From Candidatus Methanoperedens nitratireducens (lineage in GTDB: Archaea > Halobacteriota > Methanosarcinia > Methanosarcinales > Methanoperedenaceae), in NCBI GenBank assembly GCA_020724545.1, contig DYGR01000031.1, positions 1 through 35,794 of the forward strand: a DNA stretch of 35,794 nucleotides. Reading direction: 5' to 3'. A program made the position numbers and the translations under genes. The stretch's first letter is position 1. The number at the start of each line of letters is the position of its first letter. Positions 1-6,701 of this stretch are shown piece after piece. The notes beneath the pieces are model-generated. The model did not search any database and was not told where the DNA came from. It worked only from the letters and a program-made list of their open reading frames with translations.

Positions 1-6
1 ATAAGA

Positions 7-30
7 AAAGCATTCCCGAAAGCATTCCCG
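7..30. repeat. Two tandem copies of a 12-bp unit
   Basis: The unit AAAGCATTCCCG occurs twice head to tail at 7-18 and 19-30, before a GC-rich stretch. It lies in the non-coding leader upstream of mtxX. No function can be assigned. It could be the edge of a dispersed element that begins outside the window. Confidence 0.6.
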
Positions 31-53
31 CAAGGGAGCGCAGACGGGATAGA

Positions 54-71
54 GGGTGTAGGGCTACACCC
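54..71. other. Short perfect hairpin upstream of mtxX
   Basis: GGGTGTA (54-60) and TACACCC (65-71) form a perfect 7-bp stem around the 4-nt loop GGGC. The hairpin ends 50 bp before the mtxX start. It could be the terminator of an upstream gene, a leader structure, or part of the repeat-like sequence at 7-50. No U-tract follows it, so a simple terminator is not clearly supported. Confidence 0.4.
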
Positions 72-121
72 GGAAAGAGCAAATATCAAAATGATATTAT
101 CTTTTGAAGAGGTCTGTTAAC

Positions 122-946
122 ATGGTTAATAGAAATCATAGCCTACTTTCTGAGATTGAGAGAAAAGCAAGAATCAACCATGCGAGGATAGGACTTGGGG
201 TTGGTGAGGTCTCAGAGAAACTTATTAAAAGCGCGGAGAACGCATGTGAGTATGCTGAGGTTGTGCTTGTGGGTGATGAGGAAAAGATTAATGCAACAGG
301 TACCGGTCTTGAGGTAATCCATTCCACAGAGCCATCAAAGAGATTAATAGGGCTATTAGCAGAAGGTAAGATAGATGGGGCGGTCAGGGGGACTCTCAGT
401 GCCACAAAGACACTTTCTGCATTAAAAAAATCGCTGGGTATTAACCGATTATACAGGGTTGCGCTGCTGGAAACCGCAGATGGAATACCTTTTTTTCTGG
501 CACCTGTAGGAATCGATGAAGGAAATTCGATTGCAGATAAGATCGAGTTAATAAAACGGGGCGCAGAGTACATCGGGCGACTTGGTATAGAGGTAAGAGC
601 AGGTCTTCTCTCAGGGGGACGATTTGAGGATATAGGCAGGGATGAGCGTGTTGACAGAACGCTTGCAGATACAGAGCTTGTAACCAAGATGGTATGTGAT
701 AAGGGAATCAACGCAGGGCACTATTCAATCCTGATAGAAGATGCCATCAAAGAGGCTAACTTTATAGTGGCACCTGACGGGATATCAGGTAACCTTATCT
801 TCAGGACGCTTGTATTCCTTGGCGGTGGATACGGCTATGGAGCCCCTGTACTGATGGAGAAGGTATTTGTGGACACATCCAGGGCCAAAGACGATTCTAC
901 CAGGGCGATCATGCTTGCCAGCGCACTTAAAAATCCGAATATCTAA
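122..946 (+). CDS. mtxX: Methanogenesis marker protein 4 (MtxX-type)
   Basis: The 274-residue product looks like the MtxX / methanogenesis marker 4 family. This family is found in methanogens and relatives and is distantly related to phosphate acetyl/butyryltransferases; its biochemical role is not established. Family-like segments include a [11 protein letters not shown] stretch, [11 protein letters not shown], a central [19 protein letters not shown] block and a C-terminal [20 protein letters not shown] region. I chose ATG 122 rather than the in-frame TTG at 104 because AGAGGT at 107-112 is a well-spaced ribosome binding site for it. The stop overlaps the ATG of a truncated gene at 946 (TAATG), so the two were once translationally coupled. 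Confidence 0.82.
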   Translation: MVNRNHSLLSEIERKARINHARIGLGVGEVSEKLIKSAENACEYAEVVLVGDEEKINATGTGLEVIHSTEPSKRLIGLLAEGKIDGAVRGTLSATKTLSALKKSLGINRLYRVALLETADGIPFFLAPVGIDEGNSIADKIELIKRGAEYIGRLGIEVRAGLLSGGRFEDIGRDERVDRTLADTELVTKMVCDKGINAGHYSILIEDAIKEANFIVAPDGISGNLIFRTLVFLGGGYGYGAPVLMEKVFVDTSRAKDDSTRAIMLASALKNPNI

Positions 947-1026
947 TGTCCCTTAAGGATCTTCTAAAAGACAAACTACCGCAAGAAAAGATCTCTATTC
1001 TTCCCGGAGGCTTTGAGGTTAAATAG
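946..1026 (+). pseudogene. 5' fragment of a Trm5-like tRNA methyltransferase gene
   Basis: An ATG overlapping the mtxX stop opens a 26-codon frame that starts [14 protein letters not shown] and ends GGFEVK before a stop. This resembles the linker just before the methyltransferase core of archaeal Trm5 (m1G37 tRNA methyltransferase) proteins, where a '(F/Y)-(D/E)-V-(I/V)-G-D-(I/L)' strand follows. Here that strand is missing and the frame breaks off at about 1020. The break lies within 15 bp of the repeated promoter block starting at 1034, so it looks like a rearrangement scar. The family match rests on a short stretch recalled from memory. It could instead be a genuine 26-aa peptide. Confidence 0.45.
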
Positions 1027-1033
1027 AGGCATA

Positions 1034-1169
1034 TGTAGATGCTTGTCACAGAAAATATTTATAAACCTGGATTAGATTCTGTTTGATTGGAGGAAATATG
1101 AAGAAACAATTAGTATATGCTTTAATCGGCCTGCTCATGTTAAGCATGTTCGGTGGCTTGGCATCAAGC
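1034..1169 (+). repeat. 136-bp direct repeat, copy 1 (promoter + signal peptide)
   Basis: This segment recurs at 6407-6542 with two mismatches in 136 bp, in the same orientation, 5373 bp downstream. It spans an upstream box, a TATA element, the ribosome binding site, the start codon and the first 24 codons of the secreted-protein gene at 1098. Copy 1 is attached to an intact gene; copy 2 is not. Identity ends sharply at 1169, where the mature protein begins. Confidence 0.95.
1038..1065 (+). promoter_or_regulatory. Archaeal promoter with conserved upstream box
   Basis: TTTATAAA at 1058-1065 is a good archaeal TATA box, centred 36 bp before the ATG at 1098. That puts the predicted transcription start at about 1088, just at the GGAGG ribosome binding site (1089-1093). 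The sequence immediately upstream, GATGCTTGTCACAGA, is found again in front of TATA-like sequences at 5534 and 6411. It is therefore a candidate operator or BRE-proximal activator site. Confidence 0.6.
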
Positions 1170-2372
1170 CAATATGCCATGAAAGAAGTAAGAGCCGTGC
1201 CTGTAATGCAACCATCTGATGTCCAGAATTTCACAAAGCTTGAGATATCACCGCGTTACGGGAACCTGCAATTGCAGCCAGGTGAGAACAGGGAATTAAC
1301 AGTAACTATAAAAAATAAAGAGACAAAATCAATTACTGTATCGCCGCATGCAGAGATACCGCCGTATGGCGAGTATGTGATGGATAAGGAGTGGATAACC
1401 GTTACACCAGCCAACGCGGAGATACTGGCGGGCAGCAGTCAAAAGTTCACAATCAAAACTTCAGTGCCGAAAGACGCATCAATAGGCTATTACAATGCCA
1501 TGGTAGCATTCACTGACGAGACCGTTCCTTCGCCTTATCCCCAGCCGTTTCCGAATTATGTACACGCTTTCAGCCTGTCAATTAATGTCTGGGCGCCGCC
1601 AAAAGTTCAGATACAGAAGCCGTATATCACCGATCAACTGGAAGCTGGGAAAGAATACGATTACAAGATCAAATTGAAGAACACAGGTGATAAGGCGGTT
1701 GCCATAGACCCGAAGCTCAGCCAGCAGGATCGCATGTACGGTCCTTATGGGGCAATGGAATCCGCCTTCTCAGATGATGCAATTACAATAACCGCGCCAA
1801 AAGAAATAGCAGCAGGTCAAAGCACGGAAGTGAATATCCATGTTAAGGTTCCAGCCGATGCCAAGGGTAATTATCGCGGCGCTATCGACCTGGGAATAGA
1901 CGATCCATCATTTCGACGTGATGACTGGGCAAATATGGTGAGACTGGAATTTGGAATCTGGAAGCAGCCAACAGAACCTTTCGTGAAGATTTTTACAACA
2001 AAGGAGGCTGCGCCTGTGACCATAGAGATCAGTTCTAACCTGTTTGAAGGAATGTACAAGTACTTTGCTGCCAGCGGAGCAGGCACGAAAAACGCAAAAG
2101 AACCGTCCTTTACAGTAACACTGACAGGATCGGATAATAAGCCAATACTGCTGACAAAGACAAAAACAGTCATAAAAGGAGGCGTATCCCTCGGCGGCAT
2201 GAGCATGCTCCCTCCATGGGAGTCTGAGAGCGAGGGAATATATCAGGAAATGGGAACTCAGTACATAGAGACGTATACAGCAGATGTACCTGCCGGGGAT
2301 CTGGAACTTGGCATAATGCCGCAGAATACACAGCAGTTTGAGTACACCATCACCATGGGGAATAACAGATGA
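1098..2372 (+). CDS. Secreted beta-sandwich (NEW3/Ig-like) protein
   Basis: The 424-residue protein starts with a typical signal peptide: two lysines, a hydrophobic core (VYALIGLLMLSMFGGL), then a small-residue region around residues 22-27. Two beta-sandwich segments follow. The first (about 45-150) has the PGENRELTVTIKN and SSQKFTIKTSVPKDASIGYYNA pattern of NEW3/COG1470-like or DUF916-like domains. The second (about 175-265) has EYDYKIKLKNTGDKAV and VNIHVKVPADAKGNYRGAI. No C-terminal anchor is visible. GGAGG at 1089-1093 fixes ATG 1098. The gene overlaps the next by 4 bp (ATGA), suggesting that the small membrane protein is its partner or anchor. Exact function is unknown; a cell-surface role is inferred. 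Confidence 0.75.
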   Translation: MKKQLVYALIGLLMLSMFGGLASSQYAMKEVRAVPVMQPSDVQNFTKLEISPRYGNLQLQPGENRELTVTIKNKETKSITVSPHAEIPPYGEYVMDKEWITVTPANAEILAGSSQKFTIKTSVPKDASIGYYNAMVAFTDETVPSPYPQPFPNYVHAFSLSINVWAPPKVQIQKPYITDQLEAGKEYDYKIKLKNTGDKAVAIDPKLSQQDRMYGPYGAMESAFSDDAITITAPKEIAAGQSTEVNIHVKVPADAKGNYRGAIDLGIDDPSFRRDDWANMVRLEFGIWKQPTEPFVKIFTTKEAAPVTIEISSNLFEGMYKYFAASGAGTKNAKEPSFTVTLTGSDNKPILLTKTKTVIKGGVSLGGMSMLPPWESESEGIYQEMGTQYIETYTADVPAGDLELGIMPQNTQQFEYTITMGNNR

Positions 2373-2668
2373 AGGAGAACAGAGTTAATGGCCGGGAACT
2401 CGTTCTCGGATTGTTAATTATTTTATTCAGTATAGCCTTAAGTATCCTGATTCCTTTGGCTGCGCCAGTACTCGGAGTAGTGTTGTTAGTAGGTGGCATA
2501 TATGCTTACCGACACAGTACAGATGCTGGCATGCGTACTATTGCTATTGCAGCTATTGCCGGTGGCATAATACTAATCCTATTGATCATCTTAATATTGT
2601 TGTTTTTCACGACAGCGTCTACAAGTACGGGTTCCTTTATTGAGGATTATCCAGGGCGAGTATCATAA
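2369..2668 (+). CDS. Small membrane protein, coupled to the secreted protein
   Basis: The 99-residue protein has two or three hydrophobic segments: about 11-29 (LVLGLLIILFSIALSILIP), 31-46 and a long one at 57-82 rich in Ile and Leu. A short polar tail rich in Thr and Ser follows. It starts within the stop codon of the upstream gene (4-bp ATGA overlap), a strong sign of co-translation. No enzymatic motif is present. It is plausibly a membrane partner of the secreted beta-sandwich protein; that is inference from context only. Confidence 0.6.
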   Translation: MKENRVNGRELVLGLLIILFSIALSILIPLAAPVLGVVLLVGGIYAYRHSTDAGMRTIAIAAIAGGIILILLIILILLFFTTASTSTGSFIEDYPGRVS

Positions 2669-2701
2669 ATTTTAACTAAAGATAGGGCACAACCAAATAA
2701 G

Positions 2702-3460
2702 ATGAAGCTCAGCGACGGCATGGTTTTTGTAATATTTTTACTCCTTGCAGCCATGTACAACTCAAGCGTACACCCGGTTCAAAGAGGCGAGACCACTTAT
2801 ACTGTCATTCCTGCCAGTGATGAAATGATGGCCAATGAGACATATACAGGACCGCCTACAAGCAACATCGATTTCTGGCAGCTTCCCCTCTGGATACTGC
2901 TCGTGCAGCTCCAGCCCTTTTTTGAGTACTCGGTTCTAAGACAATTTGGAACTTTGCTGTCATATAAATGGCTGCATGGCGATCCTCTCGGCAATGAAAT
3001 CCGCCTTCACATTCTCGAATACATTAAAAAGAACCCGGGTGCACGATTCATCAATATTATCACGGAGACAAATATAAATCGCGGAACTGCCCTGTATCAC
3101 CTTGGAGTTCTTGAGTACTTTGATCTAATAACCAAGTTCAAAAGTGGAGGCTATACACTGTATTTTCAAAACAATGGAATGTACAGCAGCCGTGAAAAAA
3201 TAGTTTCATTAGCTTTACAGGAACAAACACAGCGGCGCATTATTGAATTTTTATCAAAAAATGAAGGTGCCACACGGGGAGATATAGCAAACGCTCTTGG
3301 TCTATCCGGTTCTACCATAACATGGCACGTTGCAATACTTAAAAAATATGCTATTATACAGACCGAAAAAGATAGAGCTAAAAAGAAGCATTACTTGAAC
3401 AAGGAAACTCTGCCAATCATAGAGAGATTGATAATGACAGGAACTGGACAGAAATTATAA
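2702..3460 (+). CDS. Membrane-anchored double winged-helix regulator
   Basis: The 252-residue protein has one hydrophobic segment at about 7-20, a polar loop of about 38 residues presumably outside the cell, and a second hydrophobic segment at about 58-76. Two winged-helix domains follow, at about 97-158 (RLHILEYIKKNPG, then the recognition-helix-like NRGTALYHLGVLEYF) and 168-235 (RRIIEFLSKNEGATRGDIA, then SGSTITWHVAILKKY). This is the architecture of a one-component transmembrane transcription regulator of the ArsR-like archaeal type. It follows the small membrane protein by 33 bp and precedes a CPBP protease gene. It may sense a surface signal and could be released by proteolysis (inference). 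Confidence 0.75.
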   Translation: MKLSDGMVFVIFLLLAAMYNSSVHPVQRGETTYTVIPASDEMMANETYTGPPTSNIDFWQLPLWILLVQLQPFFEYSVLRQFGTLLSYKWLHGDPLGNEIRLHILEYIKKNPGARFINIITETNINRGTALYHLGVLEYFDLITKFKSGGYTLYFQNNGMYSSREKIVSLALQEQTQRRIIEFLSKNEGATRGDIANALGLSGSTITWHVAILKKYAIIQTEKDRAKKKHYLNKETLPIIERLIMTGTGQKL

Positions 3461-3500
3461 ATCTGCAAAAGATTTGAACCGAATTCAAAGAATCTATCGT

Positions 3501-4145
3501 ATGAAACGAAACACTGCAGTAGCAATATTATACTGGTTGATTCTAATCTCCATTGTTTTCGCCCTCGGTAGTGTTCGTTCCTCGGATCCGAAGATATTAG
3601 CCGTTCTTGGTGCTACCTATGTTCTGCTCTCATGGTGTCCTTTGTTAATCGTAAAATATTTCGAACATAATCCAGTTGCTGAGTCGCTTGGTCTGCGCCT
3701 TAAATCTCCACTCCGTGCCGTACTGTGGGGGCTTGGCTCTTTTGCTCTGGTGTCAGTGTTTTTTGTTACTGAAACCTGGTACAGGATATTTTTACATGGG
3801 GAAGCGCTTGAATCGGCTGCACAACCTATCACGAATTTGCCTTTTGAGATTTTGTCTCAAATCTTGTGGATTGGTTTTCCTGAAGAGATCATTAATCGAG
3901 GATATTTGTTATCCCGGTTACGAGAAAGCTTTGGAACAAGCCCGGCTTTAATTGTTTCATCTGTTTTTTTTGGAGCCGGGCATCTTGCATTGGGCGACCT
4001 GCCTCGTGCAATCCAGGCCGGGCTGAGCGGTTTAGTTTACGGCTTTGCATTCCTCAAGACCGATAGCGTTTATGCCCCAGCACTCGCTCATATATCACAA
4101 AACCTATTTAGCTCTGCAATTGCAAAAACTATTCTTATGCGATGA
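3501..4145 (+). CDS. CPBP (CAAX/Abi-type) intramembrane metalloprotease
   Basis: The 214-residue protein has hydrophobic segments spread over its length and the complete CPBP signature. This consists of E128-E129 and R133 in FPEEIINRGYLL, H161 in FFGAGHL, and H197 with N201 in ALAHISQN. The family includes type II CAAX prenyl endopeptidases and bacterial proteins linked to bacteriocin immunity; archaeal members are largely uncharacterised. I chose ATG 3501 over the in-frame TTG at 3474 because the first transmembrane segment starts just after it. It lies 40 bp after the membrane-bound regulator, which makes that regulator a natural candidate substrate (inference). Confidence 0.85.
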   Translation: MKRNTAVAILYWLILISIVFALGSVRSSDPKILAVLGATYVLLSWCPLLIVKYFEHNPVAESLGLRLKSPLRAVLWGLGSFALVSVFFVTETWYRIFLHGEALESAAQPITNLPFEILSQILWIGFPEEIINRGYLLSRLRESFGTSPALIVSSVFFGAGHLALGDLPRAIQAGLSGLVYGFAFLKTDSVYAPALAHISQNLFSSAIAKTILMR

Positions 4146-4166
4146 TCGGGTTATATCAATTTTCTC

Positions 4167-5480
4167 CTACAGGAAGTTACGATATCTCCTGATTGACGTT
4201 TCCAGTTCTATCCTCTGCCATCCTCTTGTTAAGTTCGCAGGCACCATCATATCTTTTGATCTATCGTAATACGGGAAACCCATATTATAGCTGATGCCAA
4301 CTCCACTGTCCCTACCAAGCATCAGCCCAAGGAATTTTATCTCGCTGTCAGAATAGACCCAGATGCCTGTTTTTGGCATAATTTTAACAGGCGGTATCGC
4401 TGTAACATCGCCATCGAAGGGCTTGAAATCGCTCATGCTTAAACCGAAATCCTTCAAGTACTGACTAACCGCGCTATTGCTCCTTTTTGCACCATCAGGA
4501 TGCTTTGTGAAAATCAAAATGTTTCCTTTCCCTGTAACTTTCATTGCCTTTCCATACTCGGTATCTATTATTTCATAAGTTGCATTCCCAAAAATCTCGG
4601 TATCATCGTAAATATCAAGAACTGCTCCATTACTATCTATGAATACCGGAACGTAAACAGCTGCGGTTTTATTATCAGTGTCTATACTTACACCGCTTGC
4701 TGTTATCGCATATTCCCCGCCGCTGGTAAAAAGCACATAGGCATAAGAGAACAGCATAAACACAGCAATCCCGATTCCAAGCTTCCGTAGGATATTGAAA
4801 TACACCGACCTTGTATTTACCCTCGCTGCCTTCTCAAAACCCATGGCAATGGAAATAGACGAGCCAGCGATTCCAATTCCCACTGAAAATATCAGAGTCA
4901 CAAAGGCGGCTAACGATAATATAAGTACACTCGTAACAAAAGAGCCCATGCCCACGCCCATATCGAAGTTATTGATAAGGTAATTTATAACCTCTCTTTT
5001 CGGTTCCTTGATATAGTATATGAAATCAACTCCCTGCAAATAAACAAAGGTGCCAGCGGCGCCGCCGATAAAACCTGCCAGCGCAAGTATTGCCATACTC
5101 CGTTTTCCTGGAGCGCCGATCACTGCCCCCAGAGTGGTTAACACAAAAATATACAGTATATAATCGCCAGAGTCACCTTCTAAAAGCGGGGAATTAGTCT
5201 GAGTTAAAAATGCCGCTGCTGTGCCAATAATTACGCAAAGCGCCAGTGTGAGGTATAGCTCCCTTTTTTGCCCGCTCCGTATCGGACAGCCTACTGCCGC
5301 CCTGTAAACCAAGAAAACCGAGGCTATAATTAAAGCATAAATTACAGCATCCGATATAAAAGATTCAGGCAATACAAGTGAAGCCAACTGCTTCAGCAGA
5401 AGTCCTACTCCAAGACCTGCCAGCAGGGCGGTTGTACCCTGTAAAGCCCGTTCTTTGAGGCTTTGTATGCCTGCATCCAT
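4167..5480 (-). CDS. Multi-pass membrane protein with soluble C-terminal domain
   Basis: I do not recognise the family of this 437-residue protein. The first 270 residues contain about seven hydrophobic segments (for example LLAGLGVGLLLKQLASLVL, VIYALIIASVFLVYRAAV, LALCVIIGTAAAFL, ILALAGFIGGAAGTFVYL, VTSVLILSLAAFVTLIFSVG and IGIAVFMLFSYAYVLF). The last 165 residues are hydrophilic and beta-rich, with no recognisable catalytic motif. Topology suggests that the soluble domain faces outward, but this is a guess. It converges on the CPBP protease gene with a 21-bp gap, so it is in a separate transcription unit. It starts with ATG at 5480. Confidence 0.7.
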   Translation of the reverse strand: MDAGIQSLKERALQGTTALLAGLGVGLLLKQLASLVLPESFISDAVIYALIIASVFLVYRAAVGCPIRSGQKRELYLTLALCVIIGTAAAFLTQTNSPLLEGDSGDYILYIFVLTTLGAVIGAPGKRSMAILALAGFIGGAAGTFVYLQGVDFIYYIKEPKREVINYLINNFDMGVGMGSFVTSVLILSLAAFVTLIFSVGIGIAGSSISIAMGFEKAARVNTRSVYFNILRKLGIGIAVFMLFSYAYVLFTSGGEYAITASGVSIDTDNKTAAVYVPVFIDSNGAVLDIYDDTEIFGNATYEIIDTEYGKAMKVTGKGNILIFTKHPDGAKRSNSAVSQYLKDFGLSMSDFKPFDGDVTAIPPVKIMPKTGIWVYSDSEIKFLGLMLGRDSGVGISYNMGFPYYDRSKDMMVPANLTRGWQRIELETSIRRYRNFL

Positions 5481-5533
5481 GCTTCTTCTTACTGTTCCCT
5501 TTAAGGCATAAACTCAGCGGTCTCGAGCATGTC

Positions 5534-5557
5534 GATGCCTGTCACAGAGAATATTTA
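5534..5557 (+). promoter_or_regulatory. Third copy of the shared upstream box + TATA
   Basis: GATGCCTGTCACAGA followed by GAATATTTA matches the 1038-1061 promoter at 22 of 24 positions, while the flanking sequence is unrelated. That is the pattern expected of a conserved regulatory site rather than a duplication. It sits about 90-110 bp before the small gene at 5646. A predicted start about 27 bp downstream of the TATA would fall near 5581, next to a 22-codon frame (5577-5645) that ends exactly where the 5646 frame begins. Confidence 0.55.
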
Positions 5558-5645
5558 AAGTGAACTGCAATAATCGATGTACAGAGAACACTGGTTTCAT
5601 TTTTATGCAACCGTTTCACATATTGTCTTGCATAAAATGTATTAG

Positions 5646-5918
5646 TTGTTTCACCTGTTGGATAACTTAGAGCGCAAAATATGCGCTGTAGTTTGCGTTC
5701 TAATTTTATTGGCTATAGCATCGCTATATTTGGTTATAAAAAGTGAAAGTGCCAAAATCACTACCTTTGAAGAGTGTGAGAAAGCTGGTTGGCTTGTTCG
5801 TAGTATAAGGGTGTATGACGGCGACGGTCCTATTGAGAAAGAATGCGTGTTATGGAGTGATAAAAGCTTCGTTAAAGAATTGGGAAATAAAAAATGTAGT
5901 TCAATCAGACAATGTTAA
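5646..5918 (+). CDS. Membrane-anchored small protein with CEKAGW motif
   Basis: The 90-residue product has a signal-anchor helix at about 12-31 (ICAVVCVLILLAIASLYLVI). A short extracytoplasmic domain follows, with TTFEECEKAGW and a later cysteine before LWSDKSFVKEL. It resembles the small FEEC(x)AG ... C ... DGKTF domain common in archaeal and CPR secreted proteins, of unknown function. The start codon is uncertain: TTG 5646 gives the full frame, with another TTG at 5658, and neither has a good ribosome binding site. The frame ends 11 codons after a run of six A at 5889-5894. Skipping one A there would join it to the next ORF, so the two may be one gene. Confidence 0.5.
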   Translation: MFHLLDNLERKICAVVCVLILLAIASLYLVIKSESAKITTFEECEKAGWLVRSIRVYDGDGPIEKECVLWSDKSFVKELGNKKCSSIRQC

Positions 5919-5970
5919 TGTATTAGCTGCTCCTTTCTTTCCAACGCAAAAGGAACCTGCCACGAGTTAT

Positions 5971-6279
5971 ATGCAAGCGTTATTGGGAGCAGATAATCCG
6001 GAAGAATTGATAATAAAAGACGGTTGTCTTCGTGCTGGCGGCTTTTTGCTTGTATGGCCGTATGGTTTTTCATTAAGCGCCGATAACGGAACATTTCAGG
6101 TTATTGACAGCACTGGCCAGATTGTGGCGCGAGTGGGAGATAAAATTAAAGTTGGCGGAGGTACTGATGAAACGCCGGACGGACGCGTAGCCAGAGGTTA
6201 TTCCGCGCAACTGCCAAGTGGACGTTGTTCAGGACCTTACTGGATTGTCGGAGAAGTAATACAAGTGATTAAAAGCTAG
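5971..6279 (+). CDS. Small protein, possibly the second half of a frameshifted gene
   Basis: The conserved-looking part of this frame begins near ATG 5971 and encodes about 102 residues, with KDGCLRAGGFLLVWPYGFSL, TGQIVARVGDKIKVGGG and a C-terminal SGPYWIVGEV strand. This looks like a compact beta-barrel domain of a kind seen in secreted bacterial and archaeal proteins of unknown function. The open frame extends upstream to 5815, overlapping the previous ORF in another frame. It lacks a signal peptide of its own, whereas the preceding ORF supplies a signal anchor, which supports a single original gene. Alternatively it starts independently within 5890-5971. Confidence 0.5.
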   Translation: MQALLGADNPEELIIKDGCLRAGGFLLVWPYGFSLSADNGTFQVIDSTGQIVARVGDKIKVGGGTDETPDGRVARGYSAQLPSGRCSGPYWIVGEVIQVIKS

Positions 6280-6358
6280 GGAGGAGGCAATGTCTACTAT
6301 TTAATCCATTAAAGGGAGGAATGTGAATATTGACATGGATATTAAAAGAGACTGCTAT

Positions 6359-6380
6359 AACTACGAACCCATTCGTAGTT
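6359..6380. other. Perfect 9-bp inverted repeat
   Basis: AACTACGAA (6359-6367) and TTCGTAGTT (6372-6380) are perfect inverted arms around CCCA. The repeat lies 80 bp after the preceding gene and just upstream of the orphan promoter copy at 6407. It could be an operator, a transcription-end hairpin, or part of a 22-codon frame at 6335-6403. No T-run follows directly. Confidence 0.5.
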
Positions 6381-6406
6381 TAAGAAAATCTTTTATGAGT
6401 TAGATG

Positions 6407-6542
6407 TGTAGATGCTTGTCACAGAAAATATTTATAAACGTGGATTAGATTCTGTTTGATTGGAGGAAATATGAGGAAACAATTAGTATATGCTTTAATC
6501 GGCCTGCTCATGTTAAGCATGTTCGGTGGCTTGGCATCAAGC
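6407..6542 (+). repeat. 136-bp direct repeat, copy 2 (orphan promoter + leader)
   Basis: This is the copy of 1034-1169, with substitutions only in the spacer after the TATA (CCTGG to CGTGG) and in codon 2 (AAG to AGG). TATA, ribosome binding site, start codon and the signal-peptide hydrophobic core are all preserved. The similarity ends exactly after the codons for the signal region and runs into a stop. Confidence 0.95.
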
Positions 6543-6548
6543 AGATGA
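6471..6548 (+). pseudogene. Orphan 25-residue signal peptide (gene fragment)
   Basis: The frame reads MRKQLVYALIGLLMLSMFGG, then LASSR and a TGA stop. It has the same TATA box, GGAGG site and start as the intact gene at 1098. It encodes a complete signal-peptide core with no mature protein. Most likely it is the residue of a duplication in which the body of the gene was lost. A free hydrophobic peptide, or an active promoter recruited for the downstream kinase gene, cannot be excluded. Confidence 0.75.
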
Positions 6549-6625
6549 CCCATCTATTCGGTATTAGATATTTCTGCTTGAGCTTGAGTGCCCTAGTGCA
6601 TGAATCAAGGTAAGGTTTAAGTAAG

Positions 6626-6644
6626 GATGATATGTTATATCATC
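6626..6644. promoter_or_regulatory. Perfect palindrome upstream of the hybrid kinase
   Basis: GATGATAT (6626-6633) and ATATCATC (6637-6644) are perfect 8-bp arms with a GTT spacer. The palindrome ends 57 bp before the kinase ATG at 6702. The TTTAAG at 6616-6621 just before it could be a weak TATA, which would place the palindrome over the promoter, as expected for a dimeric regulator site. No bound protein is known. Confidence 0.45.
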
Positions 6645-6701
6645 ACACAGATAATGATGATGTAGTAAGAAGATGAAAAAAATCTGGTTGCAAGGAGCTT
6701 C

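Noticed and set aside
136-711. Long minus-strand frame opposite mtxX
   Set aside because: It lies wholly inside a well-recognised gene, is Ser/Pro-rich and has no start signal or domain; a shadow frame.
3676-3951. 91-codon plus-strand frame inside the CPBP protease gene
   Set aside because: The overlapping frame carries all CPBP catalytic motifs; this one has none.
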